Assembly (NCBI GenBank): GCA_001717025.1
Contig: MAGU01000082.1
Span: 1 to 51,725 of the forward strand
DNA from: Candidatus Methanomethylicus oleisabuli
GTDB taxonomy: Archaea; Thermoproteota; Methanomethylicia; Methanomethylicales; Methanomethylicaceae
DNA: 51,725 nucleotides
Direction of reading: 5' to 3'
Positions 16,600 to 24,272 of the stretch are shown here, in pieces. Under the pieces are notes generated by a model, which searched no databases, had not been told where the DNA came from, and saw nothing but the letters and a program-made list of their open reading frames with translations. The position numbers and the translations under genes are program-made. The number at the start of each line of letters is the position of its first letter. The first letter of the stretch is position 1.

Positions 16600-17178
16600 T
16601 CACTCGGTATCCTTGAGTTCGTCATGCCTAAAGCATCGTACCAGGTGGTCGTTGACCATGCCGACTGCCTGCATGTACGCATAGCAGATTGTAAGCCCTG
16701 CAAATGTGAATCCGCGCCTCTTCATGTCTGCGCTCATCGCCCTCGACTCCTCTGACTCCGTCTGCATCTCCGACGGCTCTTCCAGGTAGTGCTGAATCGC
16801 ACTCCCGCCGACGAATCCCCACGCATACCTCTCAAACGAGCCGAACTCCTTCTGCACCTCCACGACCCTCTTCGCGTTGTTTATGGCGGACTCTACCTTC
16901 CTTCTGTTCCTGATCATCCCGCCGGTTTCCATTATGCGCTCGACGTCCTTCTCGCCGTACCTTGCGACCCTCTCGGGGACGAAGCCCTCGAACGCCTTCC
17001 TCATCGCCTCTCTCCTGTTCAGTATCGTTCTCCAGCTCAGCCCCGCCTGGAACCCCTCAAGCACAAGGTGCTCGAAGAGGAAGCTGTCGTCGTGAGAGGG
17101 GGTGCCCCACTCCCTGTCGTGGTACTCGCGTTCGAGCGGGTTCTCGTCGCCCCAACACCTCGCCCTGTCCGGTGGCAT
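16600..17178 (-). CDS. tag: DNA-3-methyladenine glycosylase I
   Basis: This 192-residue protein matches Tag over its whole length: CWGDENPLEREYHDREWG at residues 8-25, LVLEGFQAGLSWRTILNRRE with the HhH region, and a C-terminal NDHLVRCF. Cys8, His20 and the terminal His/Cys pair correspond to the zinc snap of the E. coli enzyme. It removes 3-methyladenine from alkylated DNA. Tag is mainly bacterial, so it may have arrived by transfer, although its base composition is like its neighbours'. ATG 17178 follows GAGGT by about 10 nt. Confidence 0.94.
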   Translation of the reverse strand: MPPDRARCWGDENPLEREYHDREWGTPSHDDSFLFEHLVLEGFQAGLSWRTILNRREAMRKAFEGFVPERVARYGEKDVERIMETGGMIRNRRKVESAINNAKRVVEVQKEFGSFERYAWGFVGGSAIQHYLEEPSEMQTESEESRAMSADMKRRGFTFAGLTICYAYMQAVGMVNDHLVRCFRHDELKDTE

Positions 17179-17252
17179 GCATTCAGTACCTCCAGTGATC
17201 GATTTAGGTTTTTCTTGGCCATAACCTAGCCTAGGCGGTGTTACCTAGCGAT

Positions 17253-17266
17253 ACTTATAATAAATG
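17253..17266 (+). promoter_or_regulatory. TATA box of tRNA-Pro
   Basis: ACTTATAATAAATG is centred about 30 nt before the tRNA 5' end. The gap shared with the divergent tag gene also holds two ACCTAGC copies of unknown meaning. Confidence 0.6.
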
Positions 17267-17289
17267 GCTGGGCGTTTCATCTTTCACGC

Positions 17290-17367
17290 GGGGCTGTAGG
17301 CTAGCTTGGTCCAGACTGCGAGGCTTGGGCCCTCGTGACCCCGGTCCGAATCCGGGCAGCCCCACCA
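17290..17367 (+). tRNA. tRNA-Pro (anticodon TGG), CCA encoded
   Basis: The acceptor GGGGCTG pairs with CAGCCCC. The anticodon stem is CGAGG/CCTCG with loop CTTGGGC, giving TGG. The T arm is CCCGGTCCGAATCCGGG. CCA at 17365-17367 is encoded. There is no intron. Confidence 0.96.
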
Positions 17368-17557
17368 CCTCCCGAGGGCGCTTGGTCAGCCTGCCGAAAA
17401 TCCAAAAAATAAGGTAAATTAAAGCAAAGCAAGGCAATCGCGTAAGTTAGTTAATATGTAAACAACCAGCCAGCGTGCGAGCACCTTCGCAGAAAGGCCT
17501 ATACCATGCTGGTAGCCGACTAGTCTGGATGTTATGAATAAAAAGGTCTCTTGACAA

Positions 17558-17980
17558 TCAGAGGAAGGCCTGGAGCTTCTTGCCCCTCTCCTCTCTCTCC
17601 TTTCCCATCTTTATCAGGGCGTTCTTTGCGTTCCCAAGGAAGCCGAGCTTTGCTGCGGCGTCGGCATAGAACTTAGCGGCGCTCATCTCTACCCTCGCGG
17701 CGTTCCTTATGCCCTCCTTGAGGTCGTTGCCAACATCGTACTTGCCGTCGTAGTTGATCGTGTCGAGACCCGTTATCGCCTCGAGGATCATCTCCTGCAT
17801 CTCCATCCTCCTGATCCTCTCCAGCGTCTGCTTGTTCTTCTTTGAGGCGCCGGACATGCCGTTGAGCAGTGCCTTGCATTCGCCATCTGCCTTCTCAGAG
17901 AGCTTCGCATAAAAATGGGAGGCGGCGTCCTCCGCCTCTATGGCGTAATTGAGGACCGCGCCGAATGTACCGAGCTCCAC
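17558..17980 (-). CDS. Ferritin-like (rubrerythrin-type) protein with degenerate metal sites
   Basis: This 140-residue, wholly helical protein shows the two repeated helix pairs of the rubrerythrin/ferritin-like fold: EAEDAASHFYAKLSEKA...LERIRRM, then ARVEMSAAKFYADAAAKLG...KKLQAF. The carboxylate and histidine ligands are largely lost. The E-x-x-H of the first half reads K-x-x-K (GASKKNKQTL), and in the second half the histidine is missing (KEREERGKKL). It may be structural or bind something other than a di-iron site. The GTG start directly follows the stop of the aldehyde dehydrogenase gene, with a GGTGG site, so the two are co-translated. Confidence 0.72.
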   Translation of the reverse strand: MELGTFGAVLNYAIEAEDAASHFYAKLSEKADGECKALLNGMSGASKKNKQTLERIRRMEMQEMILEAITGLDTINYDGKYDVGNDLKEGIRNAARVEMSAAKFYADAAAKLGFLGNAKNALIKMGKEREERGKKLQAFL

Positions 17981-19432
17981 CTATAGCCACCTTGTGATTA
18001 CCGTCTTGCTCTGCGTGTAGAAGTTGACAATGTCCTGCGCCTGCGCGTGGAGGTCGCCATACATCGAGTTCTTCCAGCCTGAGAACGGGAAGAAGAAGAC
18101 CGGCGCCGGGACACCGATGTTGATGCCCACGTTGCCCGCCTCGATCCTGTAGGTGAACTCCCTCGCGCTCTTGCCGTTGCTCGTGAATATGGCTGCGGCG
18201 TTGCCGAACTGCGAGGTGTTAGCCAACGCTATGGCCTCATCCAAGCTCTTAGCCTTCATCATGCACACGACAGGGCCGAAGATCTCCTCCTTGAAGATCC
18301 TCATGCTCGGATTGACATTCTCGAAGACGGTCGGACCAACGAAGTAGCCGTTGGAGTACTTCTCGGGCTTCTTGTTCCTGCCGTCGAGCGCCAGCGTCGC
18401 GCCCTCCTTCAAGCCAATCTCGATGTAACTCATGACCTGGTCATAAATTGCCTTGTTCGAGAGCGGACCCATCTGCGCGTCAGGGTCCATGCCGTATCCC
18501 ATCTTGAGCTTCTTGACCCCATCGATATACTTCCTCTTCAGCTCATCGTAGATGTCGCCGACGGCTACGAAGATCTCGCCGGCTAGGCACCTCTGCCCCG
18601 CGCAGCCGCACGCCGATGTTATCAGCGCCGAGACCGTCGCGTCTAAGTTAGCGTCCGGCATGATCACAATGAAGTTCTTGGCCTGCCCCTGGCACGATGC
18701 CCTCTTGTTGGTCTGAGCGGCCTTCGTATATATCGACGAAGCGACCTCCGACGACCCCACGAATGAGACCGCCTTCACGTCCTTGCTGAAGAGCAGGGCG
18801 TCGGTTGCATCCCTGCCGCCATAAACCATGTTCACGACGCCTGGAGGTATGCCCGCCTCCTCGCACGCCTCTATTATTGCCTTGGCCGTGAGCGGGACCG
18901 AGCTCGCCGGCTTCAGTATGAATGTGTTCCCGCATGCAATAGCATTCGGAAGGAACCAGAGCGGTATCATCGCAGGGAAGTTGTACGGCGTTAGACCAAC
19001 GCACACGCCCAGGGGCTCCCTCACGAACGCCTCGTCGATGCCCTTAGCCACATCCTCTTCAACGTCGCCCATCATGTGGGTCGTTATGTTTGTCGAGTAC
19101 TCTATGGACTCTATGCCCCTCTTGACGTCTCCCCTAGCCTCGTCGAGGGTCTTGCCATGCTCCTTCACTACCGTCTGCGCTATATCCTCGAAGTGCTCGA
19201 CCATGATGTTCCTGAACTCGAACATGTAGCTTGCCCGCACAGCTGGTGGGGTGCAGCGCCACTCCCAGAATGCATCTTTGGCTGCCTTGATTGCCACCTC
19301 GACCTCGTCCTTCGTCGTCCTTGGGACCTTTGCCAGCGGCTCAAGGGTTGCTGGGTTGATGACATCCTGCAGCTGCGTGCTGCTGGACTCGACCCACTCG
19401 CCATTGATGTAGTTTTTCAGAACGTCAACCAT
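17981..19432 (-). CDS. mmsA: CoA-acylating methylmalonate-semialdehyde dehydrogenase family
   Basis: This aldehyde dehydrogenase of about 483 residues has the catalytic cysteine in GCAGQRCLA. The motif that normally holds the general-base glutamate reads CQGQAKN, without it, as in CoA-dependent methylmalonate-semialdehyde dehydrogenases. Other marks are LTPYNFPAMIPLWF, FILKPASSVPLT, SFVGSSEVA, EEIFGPVV and FFFPFSGWKNSMYGD. It converts malonate or methylmalonate semialdehyde to acetyl- or propionyl-CoA with NAD. ATG 19432 is preferred because GGAGGA lies 11 nt upstream; ATG 19450 is in frame. It heads an operon with the ferritin-like gene. Confidence 0.9.
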   Translation of the reverse strand: MVDVLKNYINGEWVESSSTQLQDVINPATLEPLAKVPRTTKDEVEVAIKAAKDAFWEWRCTPPAVRASYMFEFRNIMVEHFEDIAQTVVKEHGKTLDEARGDVKRGIESIEYSTNITTHMMGDVEEDVAKGIDEAFVREPLGVCVGLTPYNFPAMIPLWFLPNAIACGNTFILKPASSVPLTAKAIIEACEEAGIPPGVVNMVYGGRDATDALLFSKDVKAVSFVGSSEVASSIYTKAAQTNKRASCQGQAKNFIVIMPDANLDATVSALITSACGCAGQRCLAGEIFVAVGDIYDELKRKYIDGVKKLKMGYGMDPDAQMGPLSNKAIYDQVMSYIEIGLKEGATLALDGRNKKPEKYSNGYFVGPTVFENVNPSMRIFKEEIFGPVVCMMKAKSLDEAIALANTSQFGNAAAIFTSNGKSAREFTYRIEAGNVGINIGVPAPVFFFPFSGWKNSMYGDLHAQAQDIVNFYTQSKTVITRWL

Positions 19433-19610
19433 GTTTTTTATTTCCTCCATGCTGATGAGATGTAACGTCTCTTGGTTTAGACGCAGTAGGTTTATGTGAT
19501 ATTTTTACCATCTTATTTAAACTTTCGTCATATTGTAATCAATCTATAATTCCAAAGAGCGCGGGTCATAGATCTGTATTATGAATCGAGCATTTTTTTA
19601 AGGGCTCTTG

Positions 19611-19619
19611 AATATTATA
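19611..19619 (+). promoter_or_regulatory. TATA box for the PPC-domain gene
   Basis: AATATTATA is centred about 28 nt before ATG 19643, fitting an almost leaderless transcript. It lies in the AT-rich region shared with the divergent aldehyde dehydrogenase gene. Confidence 0.5.
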
Positions 19620-19642
19620 TCTGGTGATGCTCCTTGAAGGCA

Positions 19643-20056
19643 ATGCGCGCAGATAACTACCTCATCTTGCGCCTCGACCAGGGCGACGAGGTCATATCCT
19701 CGCTAGCCGAGGCTGTAAAGGTCGAGGGCATCCGCTCGGCCGCCATCCTCTCCTTCGTGGGCGCGATAATGGGCTGTCGCCTCATACTCAGGAAGGGGCT
19801 AGAGAAGGAGATACCCACCCACGTCGAGGCGGTAGGGAACGGGAACATATCCTACTTCAGGGGGTCGCCGATGATCCACCTGCATGTCTCTGTCGGCAGC
19901 GATGCCGGTACCTGGGTCGGGCACCTGCTGAGGGGGGTCACTGACGTCTTCTGTGAGGTAGTGCTCGCCGAGATCCCCGCGGAGATGGTCCGCAGCTACA
20001 GCGAGGAGCTCGCGTCCTCCGGCGTGACCGTGCCCTACGTCCTAGACATCGGGTGA
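19643..20056 (+). CDS. PPC-domain (DUF296) protein
   Basis: This 137-residue single PPC/PCC domain has the features RLDQGDEVISSLAEAV near the N-terminus, RSAAILSFVGAI, and the conserved IHLHVSVG of the fold. The domain forms trimers; in plants it accompanies AT-hooks, while prokaryotic forms stand alone and have no agreed role, so DNA binding should not be assumed. TTG 19634 is in frame, but ATG 19643 agrees with the TATA spacing. The dCTP deaminase gene begins 10 nt after the stop. Confidence 0.85.
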   Translation: MRADNYLILRLDQGDEVISSLAEAVKVEGIRSAAILSFVGAIMGCRLILRKGLEKEIPTHVEAVGNGNISYFRGSPMIHLHVSVGSDAGTWVGHLLRGVTDVFCEVVLAEIPAEMVRSYSEELASSGVTVPYVLDIG

Positions 20057-20066
20057 GGCGGCAAGA

Positions 20067-20519
20067 ATGCCTGTATACTCCGACTGCGATATTGTTGCAG
20101 CGATCGCGTCAGGAGCGATCTCCATCTCCCCATTCGCCGAGCAGTCACTCTCGTCATCAGGCTACGACCTCCGGTCTGCGGTCGAGGTGATGATGCCGCC
20201 GGGCGGGAGCGCCCTCATCCACAGCGTCGAGCGGGTCGGGCTCTCGCCATCCCTCTGCGCCCAGATCTTCATAAGGTCCTCCTTTGCAAGGGAGGGGATC
20301 GTCGGCAGCTTCGCGCTCGTCGACCCTGGCTTCAATGGGCAGCTCACCCTACGCGTAGCTAACCTCGGCGCCAGCACCGTCAGGATAGGGGAGGGCGAGC
20401 GGGTCGCGCAGCTTGTCTTCTACAGGCTCCAGACGCCGTCGAGTAGGCCGTATGCCGGCAGGTACCAGGATAGCTCTGGCACCGTCGGCAGCCGCCGTAA
20501 TTTTGCATCAGATATGTAA
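20067..20519 (+). CDS. dcd: dCTP deaminase / dUTPase family protein
   Basis: This 150-residue trimeric dUTPase-fold protein shows SGYDLRSA, the nucleotide-binding IRSSFAREG, the active-site strand VDPGFNGQLTLRVANLG, and a C-terminal RPYAGRYQDSSG that closes over the substrate. The DCDIVAAI start and SSFAREG favour dCTP deaminase over plain dUTPase; a bifunctional enzyme, as in Methanocaldococcus, is possible. It supplies dUMP for thymidylate synthesis; thymidylate kinase is at 49438. It shares an operon with the PPC protein. Confidence 0.9.
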   Translation: MPVYSDCDIVAAIASGAISISPFAEQSLSSSGYDLRSAVEVMMPPGGSALIHSVERVGLSPSLCAQIFIRSSFAREGIVGSFALVDPGFNGQLTLRVANLGASTVRIGEGERVAQLVFYRLQTPSSRPYAGRYQDSSGTVGSRRNFASDM

Positions 20520-20571
20520 AAAATAAATACGCCATCATACTAAACTGATATAGGTATTGGAGCGATGACAT

Positions 20572-21309
20572 TTGAGTGATGGCACAAGATACGAGTCTCT
20601 AAGGACGCAGATCAGGGCTGTCGAGTTCTTGCGCCTCACCAAGAGCGACTGCAGCTACCAAGAGCTGATGCAGCTGACCGGCATCCCTATCACCGTGCTC
20701 AACAGGTACGTCAAAGGGCACATACTGCCCAACCCGGAGCGCGCGCAGGCGATCCTTGAGAAGCTCGAGAAGGGCTACGACGTCACGCGGCACATCATGG
20801 ACAAGCTGGCGTTTGACAGGGGCGGGTTCCTCGACAACACCAAGATCGTTGGGGATACCCTCCTGCTTAGGTTCATAGCAAACCACGTCGTCCAGAAGCT
20901 TGCCGGCAGGAGGGTGAGCAAGGCACTCACGGTCGCCGTAGATGGCATCCCCCTTGCCGTCCACATAGCCGACTCGTTCGGCGTGCCATTCCTGTACGCC
21001 AAGAAGGAGAAGGAGATCGGCGTCTCCAACTTCCTAGAGGAGACATACACCGTCTCGAGGGCCGGCATACAGGTCTCGCTTTACATCCCCCGTGGCTTAC
21101 TTGACAAGAGGGACAGCGTCCTCATAACTGACGACGTCGTCCGGTCTGGCGAGCAGCTCAAGGCGTTGGTAAACTTGGTGAGGAAGAGCGGTGCCGAGAT
21201 CTCGGCGATCTTCGTCCTCATAGCCGTCGGAGACCGGTGGAAGAAGGAGATCGATGACTCCTCCGACTTTCCGATCTTCTCTATCGTGACGCTACCTGAA
21301 AAGGACTGA
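20572..21309 (+). CDS. GfcR-like transcriptional regulator: HTH plus phosphoribosyltransferase fold
   Basis: The 245 residues comprise an N-terminal helix-turn-helix (YQELMQLTGIPITVLNRYVK, about 27-46) and a type I phosphoribosyltransferase domain with the PRPP loop VLITDDVVRSGEQ (about 182-195). This arrangement is seen in archaeal proteins once annotated PyrE-like and in halophiles shown to be the sugar-metabolism regulator GfcR. The ligand here is unknown, perhaps a phosphoribosyl compound. The start is TTG 20572, because the nearby ATG frames close at once, with GGAG 9 nt upstream. The 3' end overlaps convergent mtnA by 18 nt. Confidence 0.85.
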   Translation: MSDGTRYESLRTQIRAVEFLRLTKSDCSYQELMQLTGIPITVLNRYVKGHILPNPERAQAILEKLEKGYDVTRHIMDKLAFDRGGFLDNTKIVGDTLLLRFIANHVVQKLAGRRVSKALTVAVDGIPLAVHIADSFGVPFLYAKKEKEIGVSNFLEETYTVSRAGIQVSLYIPRGLLDKRDSVLITDDVVRSGEQLKALVNLVRKSGAEISAIFVLIAVGDRWKKEIDDSSDFPIFSIVTLPEKD

Positions 21310-22314
21310 CAGGTCGTACGGAGGGGTGAAGACCCCCTTCTCAGTTATTATCGCAGATACCAGTTCGCTAGGCGTCAGGTCGAAAGCAGGGTTCAGCGCC
21401 TCTGTCCCAGCTGGCGCTATCAACGCTCCGCCCATGTGCGTCACCTCTTCGGGGGCGCGCTCCTCGATCGTTATGTCAGCCGCGTCGGCTTCCAGGTCGA
21501 CCGTCGAGAGCGGGGCGGCGACGTAGAATGGGATGCCGTAACGCCTCGCTATTATGGCATGCCCGCACGTCCCCACCTTGTTGACCACGTCGCCACGCCT
21601 TGTTATCCTGTCCGCTCCTACCACAACCTTCTTCACGAGCCCCCTCTGCATCACCGACGCTGACATGCTATCCGTTATTAGCCTGAAAGGTATGCCCTCG
21701 CTCTTCAGCTCAAATGCCGTTAGCCTCGCCCCCTGAAGTAGCGGCCTGGTCTCGCAGGCGTACACTAGCACCCCCTTGCCGGACTGCACTGCGCTGCGTA
21801 TCACGCCGAGCGCCGTCCCGTGCTCTACGCAGGCGAGTGCCCCGGCGTTGCAGTGCGTCATTACCCCATCCCCATCTTCAATGAGCGCCGCCCCGTAGCC
21901 TCCGATAGCCCTGCACCTCGCGACGTCATCCTCGGCTATCCTCCTCGCCTCCCTGACGAGCGCCTCCCTGATCGCTGCTGTGCCGCCTCCAGCCTCCTGC
22001 TCCCAGACCCCCCTCATCATCTCAAGCCCCCAGAAGAGGTTCCTCGCGGTTGGGCGCGTCCTACCTATTCGCTCTGCTGCCCGCTCAAGGTCTGCAACAA
22101 GCCCCCCCACGGTATCCGCGGTGCTGCTTCTGCCCGCCAGCGCTATCCCCATGGCTGCCGCTACTCCAAGTGCAGGGGCGCCCCTTATCTCCATGGTCTC
22201 TATCGCCCTCGCCAGCCTCTCGTAGTCGCCGCAGCTCACCATCCTGACCTCGGCCGGAAGCCTGGTCTGGTCTATTATTTCGACACGCCCGTCCTTCCAC
22301 TCAATCGTTCTCAT
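21292..22314 (-). CDS. mtnA: Methylthioribose-1-phosphate isomerase family (MtnA)
   Basis: The 340 residues begin with the canonical MRTIEWKDGRVEIIDQTRLP. They contain the catalytic cysteine string THCNAGALA, CETRPLLQGARLTAFEL, and GADRITRRGDVVNKVGT with the active-site aspartate. MtnA converts 5-methylthioribose-1-phosphate to the ribulose form in methionine salvage; related archaeal enzymes act on ribose-1,5-bisphosphate, but the N-terminal domain here is of MtnA type. The start overlaps the end of the hydrogenase-protease gene by 14 nt, so the two are co-transcribed. Confidence 0.92.
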   Translation of the reverse strand: MRTIEWKDGRVEIIDQTRLPAEVRMVSCGDYERLARAIETMEIRGAPALGVAAAMGIALAGRSSTADTVGGLVADLERAAERIGRTRPTARNLFWGLEMMRGVWEQEAGGGTAAIREALVREARRIAEDDVARCRAIGGYGAALIEDGDGVMTHCNAGALACVEHGTALGVIRSAVQSGKGVLVYACETRPLLQGARLTAFELKSEGIPFRLITDSMSASVMQRGLVKKVVVGADRITRRGDVVNKVGTCGHAIIARRYGIPFYVAAPLSTVDLEADAADITIEERAPEEVTHMGGALIAPAGTEALNPAFDLTPSELVSAIITEKGVFTPPYDLSVLFR

Positions 22315-22801
22315 GGCAGGTGCACCTTATTGCATTGGAGACCTCTTCTGACATCGCACTAATACCCCTTGCGACTGGCCTGCTGATGCCCCGGCCGAAC
22401 TCTGTAGTCTTTGGCTGTATGCCCGCCAGCGCTATCCGCACGCCCGGGATGCCTTCCCTAAGAACCATGAACAGGACCTTGACTGACTGCTTATGGGTCG
22501 AGAACGACTGCACGATCAGCTCGTCCTCCGCTATCATGGCGCGGCTCCCCGGCTCAGCCCCCATCTCCACGGCGTCGAAGAAGACCAGATGCGTCGGCTG
22601 GAACCTCTTCATATCGAGCGAGTAGTTCTCAGGCACCGTTCCACAGTCGAGCATGCCAACCGAGGGAGGGACCGCCCCCCTGAGCCTAGAGATCACGGCT
22701 AGGCCTGCGGCATCATCGCGCCTGATCCTGCTGCCGATCCCCACGAGCATCAGGCGGCGCCATCCTGTGAGGAACTTGGTCAGATCCTCTTCGAAGGGCA
22801 T
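22301..22801 (-). CDS. [NiFe]-hydrogenase maturation endopeptidase (HycI/HyaD family)
   Basis: This protein of about 166 residues has the family marks VGIGSRIRRDDAAGLAVI with the nickel-sensing acidic residue, LDCGTVPENY, and FDAVEMGAEPGS. Such proteases clip the C-terminus of the large hydrogenase subunit after nickel insertion. The HycI-like GIQPKTTEFG stretch suggests a group 3 or 4 target. No hydrogenase gene is in the window. ATG 22801 is chosen; TTG 22819 is in frame. The gene shares a promoter region with the divergent endA. Confidence 0.87.
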   Translation of the reverse strand: MPFEEDLTKFLTGWRRLMLVGIGSRIRRDDAAGLAVISRLRGAVPPSVGMLDCGTVPENYSLDMKRFQPTHLVFFDAVEMGAEPGSRAMIAEDELIVQSFSTHKQSVKVLFMVLREGIPGVRIALAGIQPKTTEFGRGISRPVARGISAMSEEVSNAIRCTCHEND

Positions 22802-22808
22802 ATTATTA
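22801..22808 (+). promoter_or_regulatory. TATA-like box for endA
   Basis: TATTATTA is centred about 27 nt before ATG 22832, giving a leaderless endA mRNA. It overlaps the start codon of the divergent hydrogenase-protease gene. Confidence 0.45.
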
Positions 22809-22831
22809 ACCAGCCCCAAACTAAGAGATAA

Positions 22832-23371
22832 ATGTTGGTCGTCATGTCCGAGGATACCCCGAAGGCGCTTCTTTCAGGTCGGTCCGCAAGAATGAGCGGT
22901 CCCGACGCCGACAGGACCCACCAGCAGGGCACCTTCGGCGAGATGGAGAGGGGGGTCCTGACGCTCTCGGACGTCGAGATAATGTACCTGCTCGAGAAGG
23001 ACAAGATAATGCTCATCGACCGCGACGGGAAGGCCCTCTCTATGGAGGACTTTTTGAGGCTGGCGACAGAAGAGGACCCGGACCTCTGGATGCGCTACCT
23101 GCTCTACTCCGACCTCAGGAAGAGGGGATACGTCGTCAAGCCGGGTTTCGGCCCCAAGCTGGAGTACCGTGTCTACAGGCGCGGCGCCGCGATGGGAACT
23201 GAGCCCGCCAAGTACCTCGTGTACGGGCTCGTCGAGGGGAAACCGGTCGCTATCAGCGAGATCGCAGCAGTCTCCTCCTCTGCAAAGCTCTCGAAGAAGG
23301 AGCTGATATTCGCCGTAACTGACAGACAGGGTGAAATTACCTACTATGACGCCTCGGAGATCGACTTCTAG
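22832..23371 (+). CDS. endA: tRNA-splicing endonuclease subunit (EndA family) lacking the catalytic histidine
   Basis: This 179-residue EndA fold begins with LTLSDVEIMYLLEKDKIML and YLLYSDLRKRGYVVKPGFGPK, and its catalytic domain runs from EYRVYRRG to ITYYDASEIDF. The active-site tyrosine (YRVY) and lysine (SKKELIFAVTD) are present. The histidine, expected immediately before the conserved A/S-K-Y-L-V, is proline (GTEPAKYLV). EndA cuts introns at bulge-helix-bulge sites. Loss of the histidine suggests the structural subunit of a heteromeric enzyme, as in many TACK archaea, with a catalytic partner elsewhere. It overlaps the UbiA gene by 26 nt. Confidence 0.87.
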   Translation: MLVVMSEDTPKALLSGRSARMSGPDADRTHQQGTFGEMERGVLTLSDVEIMYLLEKDKIMLIDRDGKALSMEDFLRLATEEDPDLWMRYLLYSDLRKRGYVVKPGFGPKLEYRVYRRGAAMGTEPAKYLVYGLVEGKPVAISEIAAVSSSAKLSKKELIFAVTDRQGEITYYDASEIDF

Positions 23372-24212
23372 GGCCGGGGCAGCCGTTAGGATGATGCGCC
23401 CTGTCAACTGTTCCATGATGGGCGCGGCCGTCATAGTCAGCGAGATCGCCATACTGGGCGCCATCCCCTCGCATGCCCAGATGGTTCTGGGCTTCGCCGT
23501 CGGCTTCCTGCTCACCGCATCCTCCATGATAATGAACGACATCGTGGACGTCGAGATCGACCGGATCAACGCCCCTGAGAGGCCACTGCCATCTGGTCTG
23601 CTCTCGCGGCGGCAGGCGATGTGGATGGCAGGCGCGACCGCGGTGCTCGGCATGTTGGCCGCCGTCCCCCTGTCTTACTATGCCCTTGCAGTGGCGGCGC
23701 TTACCTTCGCCTCATCATGCCTGTACAACACCCACGGTAAGCGGCACGGCATCTTGGGCAACTCGATGGTGGCATTCTGCGTGGCCATGCCTTTCCTCTT
23801 CGGCGGCCTCGTCGTCGTGGGATTCATCGACCTGCTTGTCGCCGTCTTCTTCCTTCTGGCATTCCTTGCCACCATCGGGCGGGAGGTGACAAAGGGCATC
23901 GCAGATATGGAAGGTGACCGTACGAAGAACATCAGTACCGTGGCGATCTCCAAGGGCGCACGCTTCGCCTCGAGGGTGGCTGCCCTCTTCTACATCCTGC
24001 CTGTCCTGTTGACACCGTTACCTTGCCTCTACGGCGCCATAGGGCTCGCATACGTGCCCGTTGTGGTCGCCGTGGATGCCGGTTTCTGCTACTCCGCAGT
24101 AAGCATACTGCGATCACAGGACAAGCAGAGCGCCCTCAGGGTAAAGACGCAGGCGCGGTACTGGATGCTACTCGCGCTGGTCGCGTTTCTCCTCGGCGGG
24201 CTCTTCCGCTGA
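23346..24212 (+). CDS. UbiA prenyltransferase, digeranylgeranylglyceryl phosphate synthase type
   Basis: This 288-residue polytopic membrane enzyme has two aspartate-rich motifs: NDIVDVEIDRINAPERPLPSG (about residues 63-83, Mg-prenyl diphosphate) and GIADMEGDRTKNISTVAI (about 185-202). Eight or nine membrane helices are visible. The sequence matches archaeal synthases that add the second geranylgeranyl chain to sn-glycerol-1-phosphate lipids. ATG 23346 is preferred over GTG 23331, which lies in the end of endA; AGGGTGA sits about 12 nt upstream. It follows endA in one transcript. Confidence 0.9.
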   Translation: MTPRRSTSRAGAAVRMMRPVNCSMMGAAVIVSEIAILGAIPSHAQMVLGFAVGFLLTASSMIMNDIVDVEIDRINAPERPLPSGLLSRRQAMWMAGATAVLGMLAAVPLSYYALAVAALTFASSCLYNTHGKRHGILGNSMVAFCVAMPFLFGGLVVVGFIDLLVAVFFLLAFLATIGREVTKGIADMEGDRTKNISTVAISKGARFASRVAALFYILPVLLTPLPCLYGAIGLAYVPVVVAVDAGFCYSAVSILRSQDKQSALRVKTQARYWMLLALVAFLLGGLFR

Positions 24213-24272
24213 TGTAGATGGTGGGGCGCGCGGGCGTTTTACTGCCCGCCATCTCCGTGATAAATAATAATG

